NCBI GenBank assembly: GCA_918026815.1
Contig: CAKJVC010000131.1
Span: forward strand, 1 to 64,000
Reading direction: 5' to 3'
Length of the DNA: 64,000 nt
DNA from: Chalara sp. BL73
Lineage: Eukaryota > Ascomycota > Leotiomycetes > Helotiales
How positions within the stretch are numbered: position 1 is the stretch's first letter; every line of letters begins with the position of its first letter. A program made the position numbers and the translations under genes. The notes under the pieces are model-generated. The model was not told the origin of the DNA, searched no databases, and saw only the letters and a list, made by a program, of their open reading frames with translations. Of the stretch, positions 1 through 11,528 are shown piece after piece.

Positions 1-594
1 ATGCAATATTCTATTAACAATTTAAACGCTTTTATTATACTTGTAAGTATGGGTTTTTCACTTTACTATTTAAATAACTCTACACAAGAGTACAAGGAAT
101 TAGACGATAAAAATAATTCACCTGTTCAGTTAATTAGTCAACTTAAAGGTTATTTTTATATAAATCCTTATTTAGCTTTAAGTTTAACCATTACTATCTT
201 TTCTTTTGCAGGTATTCCACCTCTAATAGGGTTTTTGCTAAACAGATGGTTTTAAGTGCAGCTCTTGATAGTGGTTATGTATTTATTTCATTAGTTGCGA
301 TATTAACTAGTGTTATAGGTGCTGTATATTATTTAAACATAATAAAACAAATTTTTTTGATTCACAAGAATATAATGTTAACACTGATATTAATAGTATG
401 TCGTTACAAGGTAGTATAACTAAAAAAATAAAGTTCTACAAAATTTAACTTTTAAAATAAATAGTGTAGTATTATCTAAATCTTTAACAATTACTATATC
501 TATATTAACCTTATTAACATTATTATTTATATTTATGCCCGATGAATGATTAAGTATGGCTAATATATTAGCTTTAATATTATTTAATACTTAA
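1..594 (+). pseudogene. nad2: nad2, 3' part, frameshifted copy 1
   Basis: This is the C-terminal third of NADH dehydrogenase subunit 2. It is cut by the left edge of the window and broken by three missing bases in homopolymer runs compared with the intact gene at 42570-44249 (for example near 236, 357 and 428). It ends at TAA 592-594, directly against the nad3 ATG at 595. The breaks are best read as sequencing error at a contig end, not as true loss. Confidence 0.9.
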
Positions 595-1017
595 ATGACA
601 AGTACAACTTTTTTTTCTTTTTATACCTTTATTAGCCATTATACTATTGGCAGTTAATTTAATTTTCGCTCCACATAACCCGTCTGAGGAAAAAATAGTC
701 CTTTTGAATGTGGTTTCCATTCATTTTAAGCCAAAATAGAACACAATTTAGTATTTCTTTTTTATATTTGGTTTATTATTTTTATTATTTGATTTAGAAA
801 TATTATTAGTGTATCCTTATGCAGTTAGTTCATATGCTAATGGTATATATGGTTTAATTATTATGTTAATTTTTTTTTAGCTTTAACGCTAGGATTTACT
901 TTCGAATTAGGTAAAAATGCTTTAAAAATTGAAAGTAGACAAAGTAGTACTTTAAAAAATAAAGTTACAAACTATAACCTTAGTGGCTTTCTTAGGAGAG
1001 CTAATTATAAAATATAG
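595..1017 (+). pseudogene. nad3: nad3, frameshifted copy 1
   Basis: NADH dehydrogenase subunit 3, same position and sequence as the intact copy at 44250-44678 but six bases shorter, all in A or T runs, so the frame is lost several times. It starts immediately after the nad2 stop. The biology should be read from the second copy. Confidence 0.9.
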
Positions 1018-1602
1018 TATTTTAGAGTCAAATGAGTGAGCTTTAAGTAACTTATCTATATCAAATGAATTAAATCTTTTACATAGTTTAGTTAGTTCAC
1101 CTAATTTATTGAATATTGTTTCTAAGTTAGACAATTTGCTTTATTGTATTATACCCGTTATTTTTATTGTTTTTTTACTATTCTTTCTATGGATGAGCCT
1201 CCTAGATATTTTTACGATGGAAGATACACAACTGGAACTCCTAGAAAAATTTATGTTGAGAGAGATAGTAACCCTCTATGGAAAATTTTAGAGAAAGCAG
1301 AAATTCAAATGTCATATATGGGTCATTACAAATCAATTCCTTTATATAGTCCATTTTGAGTACAGTATATTCATTTACAAGCTAATTTAAGTGAAACTGA
1401 AAAACAGCTATTATACGATAGAAGAAATGTATTAGGGTATAATGCTCATACCAGTATATATCATCCTTTAGAGTTAGCTGAAAAATTTACTAATAATGAG
1501 CTGTTAGTTGCTAAAGAAATATTTATAACAGATATTCTTAGAGTAATAGCGCAAGATAAAGTAAAAAGAATAAGCAATATTGATAATATTCTTAATAAAT
1601 AG
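998..1602 (+). pseudogene. Unknown ORF downstream of nad3, frameshifted copy 1
   Basis: Copy of the unknown ORF described at 44659-45264. One T is missing in the run near 1170-1177, which splits the frame. It overlaps the end of nad3 by about 20 bases and closes with TAG at 1600-1602. Confidence 0.6.
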
Positions 1603-1814
1603 TTTAAAAATAGATTTTTAATTGGTAATTTATTTAAATAATATTATTAACTAAACTATTTATATAAATAATAATTTAGCTTATTTTAGGGTATTGTATT
1701 TTATTTTTACTTTAATTATTTTGCACAACATATAAGGTTACATCCTTATACTTTTTTAGTGTATATATTTACTATAAACATTTAAAATTTACTAAAAAAA
1801 TTTTTTTATGTAAA

Positions 1815-1886
1815 GAGATCTTAGTTTAATGGTAAAATACTAGACTTTTAATCTTCGTTATAAGGGTTCGAATCCCTTAGATCTTA
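1815..1886 (+). tRNA. trnK: tRNA-Lys (UUU), copy 1
   Basis: The acceptor strands GAGATCT and AGATCTT pair (one G-T), and the T-arm AAGGG-TTCGAAT-CCCTT is perfect. Anticodon TTT lies in the loop CTTTTAA, but the anticodon stem has only three good pairs next to the loop. Degenerate relatives of this tRNA occur at 15396, 23848 and 35670. Confidence 0.8.
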
Positions 1887-2255
1887 AATTATTTTTGTCC
1901 TTTTACCTCCTTTTTATTTAGTTATTTTTAATATAACTAATCTAATTTACATGCATATTTGTATTAGTTTATTTAAACTTGTTTTTCTTTTATATTATAT
2001 AGTATAAAAGCGAATAAAACTCTTGTTAAACAAGATATACTTAATATTTTTAAGTAGACTAATCATATACATAGCTGCTATAATAAATTATAACGCGCAA
2101 AGTATTTTGTATAACTTTATTAATAATTGTTATTAATAAAAGTTATAAGTACAAAATTATAACTTATAACTAGTTTAACATGGCCATAATATTTTAAACT
2201 AATTATAAATTTAGTGTTTATTTATAATATGTAGTTTAGACTTTTTTATACTAAT
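1887..2255. other. Spacer trnK-nad6 with a long hairpin
   Basis: No gene is seen. Bases 2105-2155 form a long imperfect hairpin (an ATAACTTT..AATAA arm against its complement with one bulge) about 100 bases upstream of nad6, possibly a processing signal. The same sequence recurs at 45554-45925. Confidence 0.5.
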
Positions 2256-2927
2256 ATGAATAGTTTGTTTTTCTTTTTCGATCATACCACTAGTGGATTT
2301 AATGTAGAAGGTTTAGATATAATTTCTCTATTTGCTGTATTAAGCGGTATATCAATTATTATTGTAAAAAACCCTATTGCTTCTGTATTATTTTTAATTG
2401 GTTTATTTGTATGTATTGCTGTATATCTTAGTATGATAGGTTTAAATTTTATAGGTTTATCTTATTTACTTGTTTACGTAGGAGCAGTTTCTATATTATT
2501 TCTCTTTATTTTAATGTTAATAAATATAAGAGTTAGTGAATTAATTAGTAATACGAACATTAGTGTTATTTTAGCTGTAATAACTAGTATTTCATTTAAT
2601 TATCCAATTAACCATATACTACCCTATAGCATTATTAATTTTAGTAGTACTTCATGATTAGGAGGAGATACAATATATGTTTATTTATCATCTTTTATTA
2701 ATTCCTTATTTAGTTCATTAATACTATATGGGAAAGGACTACATAAAACAGAAGTTTACTATGTAACTAGTAATATATGAGACGGTAACTTATCAGAAAT
2801 TAGTCATATTACAAGTATAGGTAATATCATGTATACAAGTTTTAGTATGTGATTGATAATAACTTCTATAATTTTATTATTAGCAATGGTAGGTGCAATA
2901 GTTATAACTATTAAACCCAAAAATTAA
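2256..2927 (+). CDS. nad6: NADH dehydrogenase subunit 6 (copy 1)
   Basis: Membrane subunit of respiratory complex I in the inner mitochondrial membrane. The 223-residue product is almost wholly hydrophobic, with the usual five predicted membrane segments. It carries the family's conserved stretch GLSYLLVYVGAVSILFLFIL around residues 68-87, the helix carrying the pi-bulge near the proton path. Three in-frame TGA codons are read as Trp. The only plausible start is the ATG at 2256. The length is normal for ascomycetes, and copy 2 at 45926-46597 is identical in frame. It stands alone between trnK and trnW. Confidence 0.97.
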
Positions 2928-3022
2928 AGCAAGCCCTTAAGATATTATTAATATAATGTTTTATTTCCAAAGTTAAAGAGCTTATCCTGTGAATATAATA
3001 AACAAGGGTATACTTTTTAACA

Positions 3023-3093
3023 AAGAGCGTAGTTTAACGGTAAAACTTGAAGCTTCAGACTTTACTTTCTCAGTTCAAATCTGAGTGCTCTTG
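3023..3093 (+). tRNA. trnW: tRNA-Trp (UCA), copy 1
   Basis: A full cloverleaf. The acceptor AAGAGCG pairs with TGCTCTT, the anticodon stem TGAAG pairs with CTTTA around the loop CTTCAGA, and the anticodon is TCA. It reads UGA and UGG, which supports use of code 4 in this genome. A relative with anticodon CCA lies at 25289-25359. Confidence 0.92.
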
Positions 3094-3259
3094 TATTTTT
3101 AAAATTCCTTTCCTTTAAGCAAATATTATATAGATGTATATATTATTATTTAATATAACAATAAAATAAAATAAAAGATGAATAAAGAGAAAATATTATA
3201 ATTAAATAGCCTATTTATGTCGCTTAGAGATAATTTTATTTAAAATAGTTAGTATTGTA

Positions 3260-3332
3260 GATTCCTTAGCTTAATTGGTAAAGCGTACTTTTGATAAAGG
3301 TATGAGTGTAGGTTCAAATCCTACAGGAATCA
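3260..3332 (+). tRNA. trnI: tRNA-Ile (GAU), copy 1
   Basis: The acceptor GATTCCT/AGGAATC is perfect. Anticodon GAT lies in the loop TTGATAA, flanked by a stem with one G-T pair, and the T-arm is TGTAGG-TTCAAAT-CCTACA. Confidence 0.95.
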
Positions 3333-3435
3333 TATATACATTGCTTATATTTTAAAAAGAATAAAATAAATGCTTTGGTTTAATATAATTTTATGTTAAT
3401 TTAGAGTAGTTGGTTAAATCTAAACCAAAATAAAA

Positions 3436-3475
3436 GTTTAAATACTTTATATTTTGTTTAAATACTTTATATTTT
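3436..3475. repeat. 20-bp tandem duplication
   Basis: The 20-mer GTTTAAATACTTTATATTTT occurs twice head to tail and is followed by the first five bases of a third unit. It lies between trnI and trnS and is also present in copy 2 (47106-47145). Confidence 0.9.
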
Positions 3476-3537
3476 GTTTATACAATTTATTAAATAAAGT
3501 GTTCCCTTAAAATATATTAATATGTCATTATAAATAA

Positions 3538-3623
3538 AGAGAATTGACTGAGCGGTTGATAGTGATTAATTTGAGCTTAATTTAGTCTAAAAAACTACAT
3601 GGGTTCGAATCCCATATTCTCTG
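3538..3623 (+). tRNA. trnS: tRNA-Ser (UGA), copy 1
   Basis: Class II tRNA with a long variable arm. The acceptor AGAGAAT/ATTCTCT is perfect. Anticodon TGA lies in the loop TTTGAGC between ATTAA and TTAAT, and the T-arm ATGGG-TTCGAAT-CCCAT is perfect. It reads UCN codons. Confidence 0.95.
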
Positions 3624-3957
3624 TTACATTTATGGTAATTTTGGTTTTTTTATTTTTAAAAGGTCTTTTAAACAAATTACAATAAAAAAATTTTTAAACA
3701 TTTTTTTGCAAAAGGTATATCTATGAAAAAAAAAACTAAACTACAAATTTTGAAAATAAAAAATATAAAAATTGAAACCAAACTAAATATATTTTTAATA
3801 AGTCAAGGTTTAAAGTATTTATGTTATATAATTTTTGTGTATTTTCTATTATAACTAATACAGTTAAAGGCTTTAACCTTAATTACATAACTAGGTAAAT
3901 AGTTATATAAAAATTAGCCTATTTTTCAAGTAAAGTAAAATTAATATACATATATAA

Positions 3958-4028
3958 CAGGTTAAAATCTAATGGTTGGATGCTTCTTTTGGGTAGAAGA
4001 CTTTTTGGTTCGAATCCAAATAACCTGA
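3958..4028 (+). tRNA. trnP: tRNA-Pro (UGG), copy 1
   Basis: The acceptor CAGGTTA/TAACCTG is perfect. Anticodon TGG lies in the loop TTTGGGT between CTTCT and AGAAG. This copy is one T shorter than the one at 47637-47708 in the run before the T-arm. Confidence 0.94.
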
Positions 4029-7000
4029 TAAAAACTAGTTAAAAAATTATTATGTTTAAATTATAGTAATTTGAAATACATATGTTTGTTAGCTTTGTGC
4101 TTTTTATGTGTATAATGCGCATTATAGTAATGCGACGGATATCAATTTAATATTTTTACATTAAATATAAGTTTACTAATTTAAGTATTTTATTTTAGTG
4201 TAAAAAGTATATAAAGAAACTATTAGGGATACCTTGCTATATATTAAAGAGAGTTAATTTTAATTTGGCTGTTTTACTTATGATACATATATTTTTTTTG
4301 CGAGAAATAATGATTATTATTTTTGACTATATGTGTTATATATAAAAGATATTATTTAACGGGTAATAAATAATATTAGATTATTAAAGGTATTTATTCT
4401 GGGTATTTTAATCAGAATATTAGTTTTAATGCTTACTATAACCAAAAAAAGTGGGAGAAAACTAGCTTTTTTTTCTTTTACATTATTAATTTAATGTAAA
4501 ATTGGTTTATAGCGATATGTCTCTGTTCATGTACTCTTAGAGAAATTCAATAACAAACGAAGTGAACTGAAATATCTTAGTAACTTTAGGAAAATAAATC
4601 AAACGAGATTCTATTATTAATGAGAATTAAAGTAGAATAAGCCTACTCCCACCGTGGGGATTAATAAGTAAAATGGGTAAAACCTGTTTGAATTTAAAGG
4701 GAACCTTCCTCTAAGGCTAAATATAATATATAAGCGACAGCGTATAGTACTGTGAAGGAAAGGTTTGAAATAGTAGTTTTATAAGCAGCTCGAGTAAAGT
4801 TTAATTACAAATAAGAGCGTACCTTTGGCATAATGGGTCAGCGAGTTAATGTTAGATGCGAGCAGGAATGCCCAGATAAACCAATTATGAAATAATGATT
4901 TAGTATCTAAAATTAGACCCGAAGCCTAGTGATCTTACTACAGTCAGGGTTATAAAAGCCCGAACGGTTTATCGTTGTAAAGATATCCGAAGAACTGTGG
5001 TAAGTTAGTGAAAGACAATACTGACTAGGATAGCTGGTTTTCTGCGAAACCTATATAAGTAGGTAATTCAAGTTACATCTTAGCAGGTACAGAACTGTGA
5101 TCTCAGGCAATTTTTTATTTATTTTTGTTCTTGTTCATTGTTTAATAACAATGGATACACAAATAATAGTTTATTTTGCATATATCGGGGAACCGTGAAG
5201 GTTTTATCGGTGAGTATTCGCACTCGGAAGGGCAAAGATGAATCTTGAATAATCGGACATAGTACGATAAGGTTGTATGTCTAAAGGGAAACAGCCCAGA
5301 ACAAGAGTTAAGGTTCCAAAATTATTGTTAAGTGAAATTAAGGAAGTTTATATCTTATACGACTAGGAAATAGGCTTAGAAGCGGTCACTTTTAAAGATC
5401 TCGTAACAGAGCACTAGTTAAGTATATTATTACTTATCTCATAAAGTTATGATAATAATATGTTTTTTACTTTGATAATAGCACCGAAAATTTAACGGAT
5501 CTAAACAATATACCGACACCTTGTCCATCTTTTAAATTAATTTATTTTATTATATTAGATGGGGTAGCAGAACGTTGGGTAACTAAATTATTCTTTTTAA
5601 GGATAATTATATCAGATCCCAAGTGAGAATGCTGACATGAGTAACGAAAAAGCATAAGTATTATGCTCGCCTAAAGCTTATGGATTTTATAAAGTAACGG
5701 CCTCTAAGTTTATATCAACCTAAAGGATTAAACGATGAGTGAACCTACCTTACTAGTTACAACCTTGTTCTGTAAAGACAATACTTCTTTCTATATTATA
5801 TTAATATAACATTTTAAATGAAATGGTTAGATATAATAAACTCATTATTTTGATTTGAAAGGAGTACAGTGAAAAGGGTTCTGGAAAAACAGTAGGGGCC
5901 TATAGACCTTCCCTTTTTTATAAACTAAAGAGTAGATGTTAATTACAATAAAAAGATAGGATTCGTCACTATAATAAACTAAAAAGATGATGAGTGATTC
6001 TATGGGCTAAGTACCGTACCTAAAAACTACCACAAGTAAGCTAGTAGAGGAATACGAAAGGCGTTTAGGAGTGGAACAATCATTAAGGAACTCGGCAAAC
6101 CTTAGCTACCGCTAACTTCGGGATAAGGAGAGCCATTCCTCCTGTTAAGCGTGTGCAAAGCATGCGACAGGTAAAGAATAGGAAGCATGGAATAGTGTTG
6201 TACGACTGTTTAATTAAAACAAAGCACTCTGCAGTAAGATAATAAATCAAAGTATTGAGTGTGATTTCTGCCCGATGTCGGCTGGTTAACTAATTTGCTA
6301 AGCTGACTAATATAAGCTTGGCTTTGATGGAAACCCCGATCAATGGCGGCCTTACCTATGAGGGTCCTAAGGTAGCGGAATACCTTGGCCGTTAAATGCG
6401 GTCTTGCATGAATGATTTAACGATACAACAGCTGTCTCAATGATTGGCTCAGTGAAATTGGAATAACTGTGCAGATACAGTTTACCTCTAGTTAGACGAG
6501 AAGACCCTATGCAGCTTTACTGTTGCTAATTATTGAACATGATGTAATCAATTTTAGAGTATAAGGTAGTAGTCTATACATAGTTGAAACACCTTTATTA
6601 CATTTATCATGTTGGTAGACAAAATTTGTCTACATCTTAGTACCTTTTATACTGGGTTGTACTTTATAATAATAAAAATAGCATCCCTTTATTGATTAGG
6701 ACTAAGATTAACCCTTTTAAGGGGACAATTGCTAGGAGGCAGTTTATGCGGGGCACAGATCCCATAAAAAGTACCTGGGTGTATCCAAAGTTAATTTTGT
6801 AAAATTATCATTACTTAAACATGATAATTAAATACACATATTTGCTAAACTTAGTTTAAAAAATGTGTGTATTTTTTATTTTAGTTTGTTATTTGGTGTA
6901 GCATTCTGTTTTGTCAGATGAAGCTATAACTAATCCAATTATATTTCTATTAAGTTAGAACTAAAATTTATTATTCAAGTAAGATTTTAACTATATGGAA

Positions 7001-7260
7001 AATAGTTGTAATTAAGAGAATATATCTTTATATTTTTTTACAAATTCTGTAAAAAAAAATCTAAGAAATTATTGTTTTTAGTTATAATATTTACAAGTTA
7101 TTAGTTAATATTATAATTATGTTTATTACTTGTCAAGTTTAATGGCTTAATCTTGCTTTACTGTCTGACTTACACGTCTATCAGTCGCGTAAGCGGGGCA
7201 TATGATCACAAGATGCAGAAAGGAAAGGTCTTGGATTTTTGAAAAAGCTACGCTAGGGAT

Positions 7261-9661
7261 GTTAGTCCTCCTTTGTTTTATTACCTTTAGTTTAACAAAA
7301 CTAAACATAGGTATAAATCTATTGGTATTTAATTGGGTTAATTTCAAGAATGGCTTGAAAAGCTAACTTGAAGCGAAATTTACTTTGGCATTTTTAAGTA
7401 TCTTAATTTTTAAGGTATAAAGTAAAACCGTTCAACGACTAAAAGGTGAGTTATGCTAACAATACTCCTTTTATTGACACCCAACATTTTTTTGTTCTTT
7501 TCTTTATAGAAAAACCTATTCTAATTTTTATATTATAATAGTTGTATAATAACTTATTATCCTAATGTTAGATATTATATATGTATATAAGCTATGTCTA
7601 GTTGAAAAATTTATAATTATATTGTGGTTTTTATAAAAAATCGGAAATATCTTTTATAATGCAATAAAAAAAATTATTAATAATACTATGCAAAAATTAA
7701 CAATATTACTATGCAAAAAAAAATAATATTATTTCAGATAATAACTGCTTTAATACTTTAAGGGTACATCCAACACCTTTAATATTTAATAAAAAAAAGC
7801 AAAAGTCTTTAAACAATACCTTACAATATATTAATAGTGATACAGGTAAAATGAGACATTACCCACCTGCAGCGCAAGAGTGGTACAATAGTATTTATAC
7901 TTACAATAAAAATTATTCTAAATATTTACCTATCTTAGATAAAAGCCTTATAGCTATTTTAACAAATTATTCTAATATGATACCAGGTAGAAATACACGT
8001 AAAGATATAATGTCAACTGTTAAGCGTAAAAATTTAAAAGGAAAAAAAAAAAGATTGTTTTTACGTAAATTAAAAGCTAAACGTATAATTAAACATAAAC
8101 GTTTAACTCCTCGTAAAGTTTTTGTAGGGAGAGGTGATTTAAAACACACTAGCAATAAAGTAATTATAACACTATATACTTTTAGTATTTTAAAAACATT
8201 TTTATTGAGAAAAATTAAAAGACTTATTCATTTTTTATATTTCCCTGATAAAACATTGAATCTTTTTGTAACTAAAAGTTTACTTGATTCTGCAAAAGAT
8301 ACGACAAAAAAACGTAATTTAATATCTTACAATAGACCTTTAAGTTTACAGGAATTTTTATATTCACCTTTGTACCATACAATAAGCGAATCAGGTAGAA
8401 AAATTAAACGAAAAGTTAAATATCCCATTAATTATTACGATGGTAGTATAACACCTACTTATTTAATAACTTTCTATGAAGCTTATCTTTCGTTTACTAT
8501 ATCTAAGGTAAATAAAATTACTAGACGTATTAGTATAATTATAGACTACTTTGACTTTTTAACAACTTTAGCTAAAAAAAAAATACTGACTGACAATGAA
8601 AAGTTATTTATTTTTACACCTAAAGTAACTAAATTTAAATATTCTACATACAGTAAAAGATTTATTTTTAGTATTTATAAAGCAAGAAAATTGTACTTAG
8701 CTCGTTTGTTGAGATTTTCTTGAGCACTTTATATAAATAATCTTAAATTTAAACATCCTTTAATGATTTCTAAACTAGAACCATTAGTTAGAAATTTATA
8801 TGGTAAAGATGTTGAATTTAATCTAGTTGAATTAAAAAAAATGCATTTAAATAGTGATATTTTTACACAGGCTGTTGCTTTAAAATTAAAAAATAGAAAA
8901 AATAAATTATTTAATGTTTTAACATCATCTTTAAATAAAGTAAATTTACCTAATGTAAGTAGAATTAATGAAAAATTTAGTGATTTTAATAAAGAAGAAT
9001 ATATAGTAAACAAAATTAGAAACACTAGTGTTAATTCTATGTTTGGTTATTATGACTTAAATAATTCTAATAATACATTTAATCAAAATATATCTAAAGA
9101 TTCTTTAAATAACTTGTTGTTAGGTTTTTTTCCTTTAGCTAATAATTTAGAACTAGATTTAAAAAAAAGATCTTCTGTAACTAAATTATCTGTTTCTATA
9201 AAAGATTACGTTATTAAAAACTTAAAACATTTAACTTTATCTGGTGTAAGAATAGAGGCTAAGGGTAGATTAACCAGACGATTTACTGCTGAAAGATCTG
9301 TATTTAAAATGAAGTATAAAGGTGGTTTAAAAAATGTTGATTCTTCTTTTAAAGGATTACCTGCTGTAATGTTAAGAGGTTTTTCTAAATCTAATGTACA
9401 ATACTCTATAATTAATTCTAAAAATCGTAATGGAGCTTATGGGGTTAAAGGCTGAATAGGTAACAAATAGAATATTTTACTTAGTTAATATATTTAACAT
9501 TCTTTTACTAATAATTTCGCATAGATTTAAAAACAAATTTAAATTTTTTAATTAATTTCGCGTTGGATTACTATAAAGAATAACTAAAAAATGAAGAAAT
9601 AGTCTGAACCATTTTAAAAAAAATGGAATTATAGTATTAATAATCTATACTAACAATTTTG
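7261..9661 (+). other. Group I intron in rnl domain V, copy 1
   Basis: The exon halves CTAGGGAT and AACAGGCTAATTACG join to the universal GGGATAACAGGCTGAT strand of the peptidyl-transferase centre, which fixes the borders at 7260/7261 and 9661/9662. The upstream exon ends in T and the intron ends in G, as group I introns do. The core shows an R element, GTTCAACGACTAAA, near 7429 and the matching S element AAATAGTC near 9597. This is the widespread Pezizomycotina intron site that carries rps3. It is the only intron recognised in the genome. Confidence 0.93.
7688..9470 (+). pseudogene. rps3: Ribosomal protein S3, intron-encoded, copy 1 (5' frameshift)
   Basis: Protein of the small mitochondrial ribosomal subunit, encoded inside the rnl intron. 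Recognition rests on its place and on the family N-terminal signature RHYPPAAQEWYNSIYTYNKN, followed by a very Lys-rich region. Compared with copy 2, two A residues are missing in the runs at about 7692 and 7715, so the first 30 or so codons are out of frame. From the ATG at 7851 to TAG 9468 the frame is open, with TGA as Trp. A merged frame would be 594 codons, longer than many relatives because of the basic, AT-rich expansion. Neither copy in the window is intact over its whole length. Confidence 0.9.
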
Positions 9662-10268
9662 AACAGGCTAATTACGTCAGGGAGTACAAATATAGGACGT
9701 AGTTTGGCACCTCGATGTCGGCTTAACTTATCCACATGGATGCAGGTACTATGAAGGGTCCGACTGTTCGTCGATTAATAAGTTACACGAGCTGGGTTAA
9801 ATACGTCGTAAGACAGTATGGTTTCTATCTTCTAGAGGAAGTTAGAATAAAATAAGGATAGCCCCCTCGTACGAAAGGAGCTGGGTATATTAACCTCTGG
9901 TTTACCTGTTGTTTAAAGCTTTTAGACTATTTGCACTCAAATAATAATTAGCTTAGGCACGGCAGGAACGCTATGTTAGTTAAAGATAAGTGCTGAATGC
10001 ATATAGGCACGAAACTTACCTTAAGATATTCTTAAATATACGTAGTAGAACACTACGATTTTGTACATTAAATTAATAAAATTTTTTTTTACTAGTTTAT
10101 ATGTACAATTAATAGGCTTTAGCTCCAAGAATTTTAATTTTTTTAGGTTTAAAGTACTAATTTTATTCATAACTAAATAAATATGATATCGAAAAAAAAA
10201 GCATTTCTACCTTTTGGTAACATTATTTTTAATTTAACTAAAGTATTTTTTTTTACAAAATAAATTTT

Positions 10269-10341
10269 AGCCTGGTTAGCATAAAAGTAATGTAGCTGTT
10301 TTGTAACCAGTTGAAGTAAGTGCGATACTTGCACCGGGCTT
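10269..10341 (+). tRNA. trnT: tRNA-Thr (UGU), copy 1
   Basis: The acceptor AGCCTGG pairs with CCGGGCT (one T-G), and the anticodon is TGT in the loop TTTGTAA. The closing pair next to the anticodon loop is a T-C mismatch and the T-stem is weak, so it is a slightly irregular but still the only Thr tRNA found. Confidence 0.8.
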
Positions 10342-10523
10342 AAATATACTGGCATAATAAAAATAACAAAATAATATACTGTTTAAGTTATAGTGTGTGT
10401 TTATTAACACCCCTTAAATTTATATTCATTATATGAATAATCTTTAATTTACTTTTTAATTTGTTCTTTCTTTCTAGAGTTATTTTTATTATTTTGTTGT
10501 TAATCCGTTTTTAATATTGTTAA

Positions 10524-10596
10524 GGCCTTATAGTCAAGTGGTTAAGACATGATATTTTCACTATCACATGCGTGGGTTCAATCCCCACTAAGGCTA
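10524..10596 (+). tRNA. trnE: tRNA-Glu (UUC), copy 1
   Basis: The acceptor GGCCTTA/TAAGGCT has one G-T pair, the D-arm GTC..GAC is clear, and anticodon TTC lies in the loop TTTTCAC between TGATA and TATCA. The T-arm GTGGG-TTCAATC-CCCAC is perfect. Confidence 0.95.
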
Positions 10597-10693
10597 TACT
10601 ATGTAATTAAATATATATATGCCGTTAAATATTATTAAGTAAACGGTATATATAAAAAGCCTACTTTTTTATTCCTTTTAATTCTATAATTAA

Positions 10694-10993
<300 letters not shown>

Positions 10994-11030
10994 TATCACT
11001 AAGTATATATACTAAATAGATAAACTATTA

Positions 11031-11101
11031 TGCGGATTAGTGTAACAGTAACATAATTGGCTCATGTCCAATAGATATAGGTGCAAAACCTATGTCCGCA
11101 T
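11031..11101 (+). tRNA. trnM: tRNA-Met (CAU) a, copy 1
   Basis: The acceptor TGCGGAT/GTCCGCA pairs fully, and anticodon CAT lies in the loop CTCATGT between ATTGG and CCAAT. One of three CAU tRNAs. The element at 14282-14369 shares its acceptor sequence. Confidence 0.93.
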
Positions 11102-11104
11102 AAA

Positions 11105-11177
11105 AAGGTTATAGCTTAATTGGTAAAGCAAGCTGCTCATGACAGCTGAGATGAGTGTTCGACTCACTTTGGCCTTA
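11105..11177 (+). tRNA. trnM: tRNA-Met (CAU) b, copy 1
   Basis: The acceptor AAGGTTA/TGGCCTT pairs with two T-G pairs, and anticodon CAT lies in the loop CTCATGA between AGCTG and CAGCT. It follows the previous tRNA after three bases. Which of the three CAU tRNAs is the initiator, or reads AUA, cannot be told from sequence alone. Confidence 0.9.
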
Positions 11178-11361
11178 TTTAAATTTTTTAATTTTATCCG
11201 TTCAAGTCGTATTTACCTTATTTTATATTTGTCATTTAGTAATATAAAAAAAATTATAAAATCCGAGTGCCTTTCTTATATATTAGTTTTATGTAAGTTT
11301 AATATAAGTTAAGCTAATTTTTTTATTTTTATTCATTATAGTAGTGTCTAAATTAAATATA

Positions 11362-11443
11362 ATCCAAGTGTTGAAAATGGTAAACAATGCAAACTTAAGC
11401 TTTGCTGGCTAACGCCTTAGAGGTTCAAGTCCTCTCTTGGATA
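11362..11443 (+). tRNA. trnL: tRNA-Leu (UAA), copy 1
   Basis: Class II tRNA. The acceptor ATCCAAG/CTTGGAT is perfect, anticodon TAA lies in the loop CTTAAGC between GCAAA and TTTGC, and there is a long variable arm. It reads UUR codons, which are very frequent in this genome. Confidence 0.95.
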
Positions 11444-11482
11444 AAACTAATAAAGTTTATTAGTGATTACAAGTAGTCGTCT

Positions 11483-11498
11483 AGGGGAACTTGCCCCT
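11483..11498 (+). promoter_or_regulatory. Covarying leader hairpin L1 (GIY-YIG 1)
   Basis: Stem AGGGG/CCCCT, loop AACTTG, then TTTTATA and an A-rich run to the ATG 30 nt later. One of twelve such hairpins, all upstream of accessory ORFs. The all-G/C stem here replaces the AGAGG/CCTCT version by paired changes. Confidence 0.8.
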
Positions 11499-11528
11499 TT
11501 TATACAACATAAAAAAAATATATAACAA

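Larger units (their letters stand above)
4200..10115 (+). rRNA. rnl: Large subunit ribosomal RNA, copy 1 (interrupted)
   Basis: Mitochondrial 23S-like rRNA. Conserved landmarks in order are the early GAACTGAAATATCTTAGTA block (about 4564), AAGACCCTATGCAGCTTTACT (about 6500), the peptidyl-transferase strand ending CTAGGGAT at 7260, the resumed AACAGGCTAATTACG at 9662, the TTTGGCACCTCGATGTCGGC block (about 9703) and the sarcin-ricin loop AGTACGAAAGGA (about 9870). A group I intron with rps3 interrupts domain V. Both outer ends are estimates, good to a few tens of bases. Between 6049 and 6120 this copy carries extra bases absent from copy 2; copy 2 matches the conserved rRNA better there. Confidence 0.93.

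Noticed and set aside
3436..3475. Tandem 20-bp duplication considered as a CRISPR-like or origin repeat
   Set aside because: Only two units without spacers, and AT-only content; it is more simply replication slippage.
7147..7347. Minus-strand 66-codon frame in rnl (again at 50836-51036)
   Set aside because: It lies over conserved rRNA exon and the start of the intron on the opposite strand, and is present only because rRNA lacks stops there.
8729..9025. Minus-strand 98-codon frame opposite rps3 (again at 52423-52719)
   Set aside because: A shadow of the rps3 coding strand, with AT-rich Leu/Phe/Ser content typical of reversed Lys/Asn codons and no start context.
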